This document shows positions 1-6,700 of a DNA stretch of 32,353 nucleotides, piece by piece. The stretch is from Fimenecus sp052273625 (GTDB lineage Bacteria; Bacillota; Clostridia; Oscillospirales; Acutalibacteraceae), in assembly GCA_052273625.1 (NCBI GenBank), contig DAVZHW010000019.1:1-32353 (forward strand). Direction: 5' to 3'. Below the pieces are notes generated by a model. That model was not told the DNA's origin. It searched no databases and saw nothing but the letters and a program-made list of their open reading frames with translations. The position numbers and the translations under genes were made by a program. How positions within the stretch are numbered: position 1 is the first letter of the stretch; every line of letters begins with the position of its first letter.

Positions 1-17
1 TGCGGACAGGGGCGAGC

Positions 18-172
18 CCACGTCGTCGTTTGCACCGTATCGTTCGCAACAGCCTTTGGCTGCCTCTCACTCACTATGCAACTCCTCCTTTTCCGCAAAA
101 ATCACGCTCGGTTTGCCTGTTCGGTTGTAAACGCCCTCACAACGGCTCACTGTCGCTACCAACTTTTGCGGA
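18..172 (+). repeat. Structured dispersed repeat, copy 1
   Basis: This stretch aligns with 32001-32163. Both begin with CCACGTCGTC, share GTATCGTTCG, CTCACTCAC and TCACGCTC, and share an identical 30-base block at 114-143 starting GCCTGTTCGG. Stems occur at the same relative places: CAGCC/GGCTG at 50-62, a 9-bp perfect outer stem pairing 92-100 with 164-172, and an inner GTTGT/ACAAC hairpin. The sequences of the first two stems differ from those of copy 2 while pairing is kept. A short reading frame at 76-267 crosses it, but its similarity to a frame in copy 2 follows from the DNA repeat and I do not call it a gene. Confidence 0.65.
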
Positions 173-221
173 TTTTATATAATTTCATCCGTGAATTATC
201 ATATTTTATCAACAATCTAAC

Positions 222-246
222 GGCGGGAGCAAGCCACCCGCCCTAC
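222..246. repeat. GC-rich hairpin with AGCAAGCCACC loop
   Basis: GGCGGG at the left pairs with CCCGCC at the right around a nine-base loop. A similar sequence lies in reverse orientation at 494-517, so this is a second inverted pair nested around the left-end element. Such GC-rich blocks stand out in AT-rich surroundings. Confidence 0.5.
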
Positions 247-264
247 CGTGTGGAATATAAAATA

Positions 265-420
265 TAATTTGTGCTTTCGCCCCATCCTTGAGGGGGTTGG
301 CATTTTTTGCACAACAAAAAATGACTGAGGGAGTTTTACAAAATCATATAAAATCGACCTTACAATCCCTCCGAGTTGCCTGACGGCAACCCACCTCCCT
401 TTACACAAGGGAGGCTGAAA
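265..420 (-). repeat. Tandem hairpin array, palindromic repeat unit
   Basis: Five stem-loops lie within about 155 bases. CCCC/GGGG is at 280-295. A perfect 9-bp CATTTTTTG/CAAAAAATG stem is at 301-323. GAGGGA at 327-332 pairs with TCCCTC at 366-371. GTTGCC/GGCAAC is at 375-390, and CCTCCCTT/AAGGGAGG is at 394-414. Read on the minus strand it begins CAGCCTCCCT, the same opening as the repeat cut by the right edge at 32332. It looks like a multi-hairpin intergenic repeat of the kind scattered in clostridial genomes. I see no coding potential. Confidence 0.55.
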
Positions 421-493
421 ATGCGGTTGTTCGTAATCTGCAAGAGACAGCTAAAGTATGTTGCGAACGATACGGCGCAAACGATGACATGGT

Positions 494-517
494 AGGGCGG
501 TGGCTTGCTGCCGCCGT
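494..517. repeat. GC-rich hairpin, inverted partner of 222-246
   Basis: GGCGG pairs with CCGCC around a loop containing TGGCTTGCTG. Its reverse complement closely matches the hairpin at 222-246 and the bases beside it, extending the inverted-repeat architecture beyond the 51-base arms. Confidence 0.45.
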
Positions 518-540
518 GGTAACTAACGTATATTATAACG

Positions 541-622
541 GCTAACGGTTGTTAGCAAATTGAATTCGATATTACACCGTAGGGAAAGAATAAACGGCTT
601 ATTAAACTATTGTTTTTTCCCT
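541..622. other. Intergenic hairpins upstream of the GPH transporter
   Basis: Two stem-loops lie in the gene-free stretch before the first gene. One is a perfect 6-bp GCTAAC/GTTAGC hairpin at 541-556. The other has a 13-bp stem pairing 581-593 with 610-622, including two G-T pairs. The second has its T-run inside the stem, so it is a poor plus-strand terminator. The rest of 493-711 shows nothing else but the promoter at 712. Confidence 0.4.
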
Positions 623-711
623 TATTATACACGTTCCTCAACGGACAATCGGTATTTTTAATAAATTATTCCGTGTGCATTTGTTGAATATGCCTAATTA
701 TATTTGCTACC

Positions 712-741
712 TTGAAAAATTTTTTCGTATATGGTATAATT
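712..741 (+). promoter_or_regulatory. Sigma-A promoter of the GPH transporter gene
   Basis: TTGAAA at 712-717 and TATAAT at 736-741 are separated by 18 bases, and a TGG immediately before the -10 box makes it an extended -10 promoter. A TTG codon at 712 is in frame with the gene, but it lies inside this promoter and cannot be the start. Confidence 0.75.
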
Positions 742-783
742 TTTTTAAAATTTTGCGTAAAAAACGCACAAAGGAAGGGTAAG

Positions 784-2337
784 ATGAGCAAAAAATCTCA
801 ATCTCCCGAGGGAACTATCAAGCACAACACTTATACCGGTAAGGAATTGACCGGTTACTTGGTAGGTCTTGCGGGACAAAACATTATTTACAACATTATT
901 TCCGGCGGACTTCAGTACTACTGGCAGTCAATTATTTTCTTGCCGGCAATGGCTATTTCGACAATTTTCTTCATTGCTCGTGTTTGGGACGCAATCAATG
1001 ACCCGATGATGGGTTCGATCGTTGACCATACAAGATCAAAATGGGGCAAATGTAAGCCGTATCTTTTGTTTATTCCGGTTCCGATCGGTATTATCACAAT
1101 CCTTACATTCTGTAACGGAACATATACCGACTACACCTCGACCACGGCGCACGTTTTGATTGTCGCTTGGGCAGCTTTCTCATATATCCTTTGGGGTATG
1201 TGCTACACAGTAGGCGATATTCCGATTTGGGGCGTAACCTCTCTTATGACCGACGACGAAAACGACAGAGCGAAGGCTCTTTCTCTTGCTCGTATTGTAG
1301 CAAATGTCGGCGCTATCGGTATGCTCATTACCTTTGCAGGTAAGGCTCTTTCGCCGATGTTCCAGAAGCAGGGTCTTGATATTCTCCATGCGGATAAGAA
1401 ATCATATCTTGTAATCGCAGTTATCCTTACCGTGTTTGCGACTGTTCTCTTCCAGTTTGCGGGACTTTCTGTTAAAGAGAAGGTTAAGCAGTCCGACGAG
1501 ACGCATACAATGAAGGAAAACTTCAAGGTTATGTTATCCAACGACCCGTTCAGAAGACTTCTTATTTCGGGTATTTTGAGAAGCCCCATTCAGCTTCTTT
1601 CAATAGTTGGCTTGACGCTTGTTATGTACTATTTCTTCGACAACAACCTCGCTAACCTTATGGTTGACGGCAAGCTTCAAATCGAAAAAATCATTCAGCT
1701 TCTCGTTATGGCTTTGGGACTTCTCGGCGGTATGATTATCGGTACTGCGGCTACTCCCAAGATGGTAAACAAGTTTGGCAAAAAGCAACTTTACAATTTC
1801 TACTCAATCGCAGGTGCAGTTCCGTTTGCATTGATTTTCGGCGTTTACAAGCTTGCAGACGGCAACCTTATGCAGAGCATGGCTTATGTTATCTTGATGG
1901 CTGTTATGATGTTCGCTGCTTCTTGGGCAATGGGCTCAATCAACATACTTCAGTCGATTATGATTGCTGACTGCGTTGATTATGAGGAGTACACAAACGG
2001 TATCCGTACCGACGGCGTATTCTTCTCGGGTCAGTCGTTCATCACAAAGCTTTCAATGGGCGTTTCCTCGCTTATTTCGGGCTTCATTTATTCGGCTGTT
2101 AAATATAGTGCGGAAAACATTGCACAGCTCAACATTGACTTGGCTGACGGCAAATACCGTTTCTACGAAGCAGCTGACGGTAAATACGCTATGGCGATGT
2201 TCCTTCTTATTTCTATTCCGCCTGCAATCGGTATGCTTCTTTCAGCTATTCCCACAATTAAGTATTCGCTTACAGACGATGAGCACACAAGAATTCTTAA
2301 TGAGCTTATCGTAAGAAGAGAGAATAAAGATAAATAA
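784..2337 (+). CDS. GPH-family sugar:cation symporter (MFS, MelB-like)
   Basis: This is a 517-residue, 12-helix membrane transporter of the glycoside-pentoside-hexuronide family, which imports sugars or glycosides with sodium or protons. The family loop after helix 2 is clear: D69, D73 and D81 in a DAxxDPMMG...DHTRSKWG arrangement, where the MelB acidic residues bind the cation. The ATG at 784 is preceded by an AAGGAAGGG ribosome site; the longer frame from 712 runs through the promoter and is rejected. The gene stands alone with its own promoter and terminator. No glycosidase or regulator is adjacent, so the substrate cannot be inferred from context. Family call sure, substrate unknown. Confidence 0.9.
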   Translation: MSKKSQSPEGTIKHNTYTGKELTGYLVGLAGQNIIYNIISGGLQYYWQSIIFLPAMAISTIFFIARVWDAINDPMMGSIVDHTRSKWGKCKPYLLFIPVPIGIITILTFCNGTYTDYTSTTAHVLIVAWAAFSYILWGMCYTVGDIPIWGVTSLMTDDENDRAKALSLARIVANVGAIGMLITFAGKALSPMFQKQGLDILHADKKSYLVIAVILTVFATVLFQFAGLSVKEKVKQSDETHTMKENFKVMLSNDPFRRLLISGILRSPIQLLSIVGLTLVMYYFFDNNLANLMVDGKLQIEKIIQLLVMALGLLGGMIIGTAATPKMVNKFGKKQLYNFYSIAGAVPFALIFGVYKLADGNLMQSMAYVILMAVMMFAASWAMGSINILQSIMIADCVDYEEYTNGIRTDGVFFSGQSFITKLSMGVSSLISGFIYSAVKYSAENIAQLNIDLADGKYRFYEAADGKYAMAMFLLISIPPAIGMLLSAIPTIKYSLTDDEHTRILNELIVRRENKDK

Positions 2338-2349
2338 TCAGACAAATAT

Positions 2350-2380
2350 AACCCCGTTGCATTTGCAACGGGGTTAATGC
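2350..2380 (+). terminator. Terminator of the GPH transporter gene
   Basis: An 11-bp perfect stem (AACCCCGTTGC/GCAACGGGGTT) with a four-base ATTT loop starts 12 bases after the stop codon. The following sequence is only moderately T-rich, but the stem is strong and the next gene points the other way. Confidence 0.7.
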
Positions 2381-2424
2381 TTTATATAGGATATAAAAAT
2401 GTAAATATAAATATATAAAAGAAC

Positions 2425-2463
2425 AAAATAAAAGAGTCCGAACACAAGGTGAACGAACTCTTT
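2425..2463 (-). terminator. Terminator of tRNA-Leu (minus strand)
   Basis: Read on the minus strand, AAAGAGTTCG pairs with CGGACTCTTT and is followed by TTTTATTTTG. The stem begins at the very 3' end of the tRNA gene. Confidence 0.75.
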
Positions 2464-2549
2464 GGTGCCGGTGGCCGGGGTCGAACCGGCACGGTATCGC
2501 TACCACTGGATTTTGAGTCCAGCACGTCTGCCAATTCCATCACACCGGC
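2463..2549 (-). tRNA. tRNA-Leu, anticodon CAA, CCA encoded
   Basis: The 87-base gene folds with a GCCGGTG/CACCGGC acceptor stem, a CTGGA/TCCAG anticodon stem around loop CTCAAAA (anticodon CAA), the long variable arm expected of class II tRNA-Leu, and a CGGTTCGACCCCG T-arm. The CCA tail is encoded. It has its own promoter at 2578-2605 and a terminator directly downstream. Confidence 0.95.
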
Positions 2550-2577
2550 AAGTGCATTGCATTTTGGCAACAAAAGT

Positions 2578-2605
2578 ATTATACACAAAATCAGAAATTT
2601 GTCAA
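2578..2605 (-). promoter_or_regulatory. Sigma-A promoter of tRNA-Leu
   Basis: On the minus strand, a consensus TTGACA (2600-2605) and TATAAT (2578-2583) are spaced by 16 bases, about 30 bases before the tRNA. It lies just beyond the stop codon of ldhA, with no terminator between them. Confidence 0.8.
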
Positions 2606-2639
2606 CCTCTCAAAGCATATTCCGTCATAATATTTTCTT

Positions 2640-3626
2640 TTATTTTAAGCAATGCAGTTCATTTTCGCATTTTCCTGTCTTTTCAAACGATAAAATATTT
2701 TCGATTGTCGTTTTTGCAATGTTATTGAGAGCCTCTGTTGTAAGATATGCTTGGTGCGAGGTCACAAGTACATTCGGCATTGTGATAAGCCGTGCAAGTG
2801 TGTCGTCCTCAACGATATGCCCCGAGTAATCCTCGAAAAATATATCCGACTCTTCCTCGTATACATCAAGACAAGCACCTCCGATTTTCCGTTCTTTAAT
2901 CGCTTTCAAAAGAGCTTTTGACTCAATAAGCGGGCCTCGTGAGGTGTTGATTATAATTACCGTCTTTTTTAGCTTTTTAATGCTGTCTTTATCGAGCATA
3001 TGATAAGTTTCTTCCGTCAACGGACAATGAAATGAAATTATATCGCTTTTTTCGTAAAGCTCATCAAGGCTGACATAGTTAATATCGGAATTCTCAATCG
3101 GAAATTTGTCGTATGCGATAACATTCATTGAAAAGCCATTGCATATATCAATGAACGCCCGACCTATTTTGCCTGTGCCGATTACACCCGCCGTTTTGCC
3201 GTGTAAATCAAAGCCAACAAGACCGTTTAGAGAAAAATTGAAATCTTTAGTCCTAAGATACGCCTTGTGAGTTCTTCTCACCGAGGTCAAAAGCATAGCC
3301 ATTGCATGTTCTGCGACAGCATAAGGGGAGTATGACGGAACATTGAACACCGCAATTTTCCCCTCTGTGTATTTTAAGTCTGCATTGTTATATCCCGAGC
3401 AACGCAATGCGATGAATTTAATGTTGTATTCGCACAATTTTTCAATTACGGCTTTATTTATTACATCATTTACAAATACGCATATTCCGTCAAAACCGAA
3501 CGCAAGCGGAACAGTATCAATGTTAAGCTTGGACTCAAAGAACTTTATATTGATATTTTTACCGTTTGAAAATCGTTCAAACGGCGGTTTGTCATAACTT
3601 TTTGTGTCAAAAAACGCTATATTCAT
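2640..3626 (-). CDS. ldhA: D-lactate dehydrogenase, fermentative type
   Basis: This 328-residue cytosolic enzyme reduces pyruvate to D-lactate with NADH, regenerating NAD+ during fermentation. The Rossmann motif GTGKIG is at residues 150-155. The catalytic triad is at R230, E259 and H291, with the same 29 and 32 residue spacing as in E. coli LdhA. The segment VYEEESDIFFED is typical of the LdhA branch rather than phosphoglycerate dehydrogenase. The start at 3626 has a GGTGGG ribosome site; an upstream in-frame ATG at 3671 lies before the promoter. It is divergent from the dockerin gene. No terminator is visible before tRNA-Leu. Confidence 0.88.
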   Translation of the reverse strand: MNIAFFDTKSYDKPPFERFSNGKNINIKFFESKLNIDTVPLAFGFDGICVFVNDVINKAVIEKLCEYNIKFIALRCSGYNNADLKYTEGKIAVFNVPSYSPYAVAEHAMAMLLTSVRRTHKAYLRTKDFNFSLNGLVGFDLHGKTAGVIGTGKIGRAFIDICNGFSMNVIAYDKFPIENSDINYVSLDELYEKSDIISFHCPLTEETYHMLDKDSIKKLKKTVIIINTSRGPLIESKALLKAIKERKIGGACLDVYEEESDIFFEDYSGHIVEDDTLARLITMPNVLVTSHQAYLTTEALNNIAKTTIENILSFEKTGKCENELHCLK

Positions 3627-3651
3627 ATAATCACCCACCTTATTTTTTGTG

Positions 3652-3680
3652 TTTATAAACAATTTATTCAAAATTTACAA
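3652..3680 (-). promoter_or_regulatory. Promoter of ldhA overlapping a 12-bp palindrome
   Basis: On the minus strand, TTGTAA (3675-3680) and TATAAA (3652-3657) are spaced 17 bases. A perfect palindrome, TGTTTATAAACA at 3650-3661, covers the -10 box and could be an operator. It does not match the usual Rex operator arms well, so the regulator is unknown. Confidence 0.5.
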
Positions 3681-3698
3681 AATTGCAATATTTTTTTG

Positions 3699-3727
3699 TT
3701 GATTGAAAAAAATTTGCGTGTTAAAAT
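3699..3727 (+). promoter_or_regulatory. Promoter of the dockerin-protein gene
   Basis: TTGATT at 3699-3704 and TAAAAT at 3722-3727 are spaced 17 bases, with a TG one base before the -10 (extended -10). It is followed by a leader of about 50 bases and a GGAGG ribosome site at 3772-3776. Confidence 0.55.
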
Positions 3728-3785
3728 ATATTTGAATATGCAAATTTATGTGATTTGTTTTGAAAATGTATGGAGGTCTGTTTAC

Positions 3786-6700
3786 ATGGTGAAAAAAACT
3801 GTAAATAAGGTGCAAAGCGTATTTTTGAGTGCTTTGCTGATAATCCTGACGCTCGTACCCGGAATGAGCGTGTTTGCCATCGGCGAGTCAATTACCATAA
3901 CCGACGAAAGCGGCAATGAAATAACCTCAAGAATTGAGGTGCAGGAATATCATACCGTTCAGCTCGGTTATAAGCTTTCGGACAATATTCCCGAGGGCTC
4001 AACGGTTGTGTGGGAGAGTAATCTGCCGCTTCTTGCAGATGTTGACGAAACGGGTAAGGTAACAGGATATGACTACTCAAAGGCAGCTATAATTCAGCTG
4101 TGGCTTGATGAGGAAGTTCGTCCGTTACCGCTGATAGGCGAATCTCTGGCAAAGTCCATTGAAAAGGCAATAAAAGACAGCGGTATGGATCCCGAAACTA
4201 TGAACACAGACTTGCTTGTGAGCATTGTAAGAACACTTGCAGGCGATACTATCGCAGACAGCCTTAAAAATTATCTTGACAATATGAATGTTGAGATTAC
4301 GGCAACCGTCTATGATGCAAACGGCAAAAAGCTTTGTAAGGATAAAATTGATGTCCTTGTAACCCAAAACCTGTTGGCAGCTATTGCCCCGACAGGCGTA
4401 CATATTACGAACAGAAAAAAAGTACCGTTAAAAGTGGCTGTCGGCGCAACTGTTCAGCTCTACGGTGCTGTAAGTCCTGTAAGACTTAAACAAGGTGTTA
4501 AATGGAGTATCGACAACGGTATATCTATCGGCGCTTCTAAAGTTGCAACCGTTTCCGATACGGGACTTGTTACATTTATCGGAACAGGTAAAGCTACTGT
4601 TAAAGTGCAACCCTCGAGCGCACTTTATGCCGCTTTCAATGATAAAATTACATTTGAAGTTGTTGACCCCGCAGACCTCCCCGTCAAGAGCTTCGATATT
4701 GTAGGCGTTGAGAATGTATATGAGGGCAAAACCCTTCAGCTTGCTATAACAAATGTTGATCCCGCAGGTGCTTATACAGGCGACATTGTTTGGTCAAGCG
4801 CAGATCCGACTATTGCCGTAGTCGACAATAACGGTCTTGTTATGGGACTTGACGGCGGAACGGTAAGCAAGAAGGTTGATATTACCGCTACTATCGGCGA
4901 GGCTTCGACCACCGTTAATGTAACTGTTATTCGTTCGGGTGTCACAGGCTCGCTTTCCGGAATTGAAATTTCAGGCGATACCGTGATTCCCAATGACAGC
5001 CCGTCACAGTATACCTCTACGCTCACACCCTCAAGACTTAACAATAATAAATCGGTTGTCAGAGAGTGGGGACTTTTGGATACCGCTACAAATAAAACTG
5101 TGTGGGCAACAGCGAGCACTCCTGCCGATATTTCAACCGCAACCCTTGACAGCAACGGACTTTTAATTCCAAAATCAAGCGGTGTAATAACACTTGTAGC
5201 AAAGGCAACCTTTAACGGTTCATCTGTTGAAACCTCTATTGATGTTATTGCGGGTAAGGCTATTACCGATTTCCAAATAACAGGTAAATCAAGTGTAACC
5301 GAAAATTCGACCATTCAGTTGAGTATTGCAAACGTTTTACCCGAGGACCATGACGAAGCATTGCTTTCAACCGTAAAATGGTCATCTGCCGACCCGTCCA
5401 TTGCCTCGGTTGATGAAAACGGTGTAGTTAAGGGACTTGACGCAGGCGGATACGGTCCCGGATTTTCCGCTAAAACAACGATTTATGCAACAATCAGCGG
5501 CGTAACAAAGAGTTTTGAGGTTACTGTTAGAGGTGCGCTTATAAACTATGTCACATCCGCAAGAATTGAGGGAAATGACTATGTAATTAAAGATTTCCCT
5601 GTACAGTACACAGCACATTTCACACCCAAAAGACTTGATATAACAAAGGTTCTTTGGGGCTTGCCCACAAACGAGGGTGTTGATCCGTGGAACGCTTCAA
5701 ATACGCTTGACGAGTCGAAAAATATGGAAAACTCCATTGCGAGCGTAAGCAAAGACGGACTTGTTACAGGTAAGTCGGCAGGTGAGACAACACTTCATCT
5801 TTTCGGCAGAAGAAACTTTACCTCGCATAACGAGACAACAAAGGAAATCACGGTTGTTGAGGTTGAACCTAAGAGCATTACCGTAACCGCACCGACAAAA
5901 ACTGAGTATGTCGAGGGCGAAACCGAACTTGATCTTACCAATCTCAAGGTGGAGCTTACCTATGACAGAGCTGACCTTGAAAAATACTACGGCGAGGGTT
6001 TGGCTACCGTTTCGGACGATCAGCTTCGTGTTGAGGTTACCGATTATACTGTCGGTGAAATAAATCAGAAAATACTTGACGACGAGCAGTACATAGTTGT
6101 ATCCGTTGTCAGAGCAGGTAAGACTTACAGAGGCGTATTTTCAATCACTCTTAAATCGAAAGAGCTTACCGATATTGAAATTACAAATCCGCAGTATAAG
6201 TATATAGAGGGTGTAACCGAGCTTGACCTTACAGGTTTGACTGTTAAAGCAAATTACGCTAATGCAGAGTCGGAATTTGTAACGGATTACACGGTTGATA
6301 CTTCTTCGTTTAATCCAAAGCTTTTCAATGAAGAACAGAATATAACCGTTACTTATACTCACGCAGGCAGAAGTGCGTCAAAGACATTCCCCGTAATTGT
6401 TTACGGCATACCTGTTTTGAGCGTTACTAACGGAGATTATGACGGAAATTGGACAGCGGACAGGGTAGTTTTCAATTTTGACTCAACAAATAAGCTTGAC
6501 GGAGTGAAATACTATTTCAAGAGGGAGAACGCAACCGATTGGACGGTTCTTTACTCGAATTACTATGTTGTAAACACTAACGGCGACGATGTGTACTACT
6601 TCAAGGCTGTGAACAGCGAGGGCGTTGAAAGTGAGATTTCGCAGGGTTACAGAGTTAAATTTGATGATGTAAAGCCGAAATTCACCCTTGCACAGTCTGT

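Larger units (their letters stand above)
18..492. repeat. Composite inverted-repeat element, left end of window
   Basis: Bases 18-68 and 442-492 are inverted copies of each other; I count 43 of 51 positions identical by hand. Both copies contain the core GTATCGTTCG. They enclose about 370 bases without a believable gene, made of smaller stem-loops listed separately. The arrangement looks like a non-autonomous MITE-like element or two head-to-head copies of a dispersed repeat. No transposase is present and I see no clear target-site duplication at the edges. The seen part is the inverted repeat; mobility is inference. Confidence 0.6.

Noticed and set aside
1..20. Possible 3' end of a tRNA before copy 1 of the repeat, suggested by CCA at the join
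   Set aside because: No T-loop or acceptor pairing can be seen in the 17 bases available; undecidable without upstream sequence.
76..267. 63-codon plus-strand frame, with a similar frame at 31974-32177 (shared ACSVVNALTT)
   Set aside because: The similarity comes from the identical DNA core of the structured repeat. Neither frame has a ribosome site, and the second starts inside tRNA-Gly.
217..408. 63-codon minus-strand frame
   Set aside because: It runs through four palindromic hairpins and has no ribosome site; it is a by-product of the repeat array.
18..492. CRISPR array or attachment-site pair
   Set aside because: Repeats are inverted and irregular, with no uniform spacers, no cas genes and no integrase in the window.
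712..783. Longer N-terminus for the GPH transporter from TTG 712
   Set aside because: The TTG is part of the -35 box and the region holds the -10 box, so it cannot be translated from that promoter.
4772..5314. 180-codon antisense frame inside the dockerin gene, and similar ones at 6716-7159 and 8729-9121
   Set aside because: They are Ser/Thr/Val-rich mirror translations of Ig-repeat codons, with no ribosome sites or recognisable domains.
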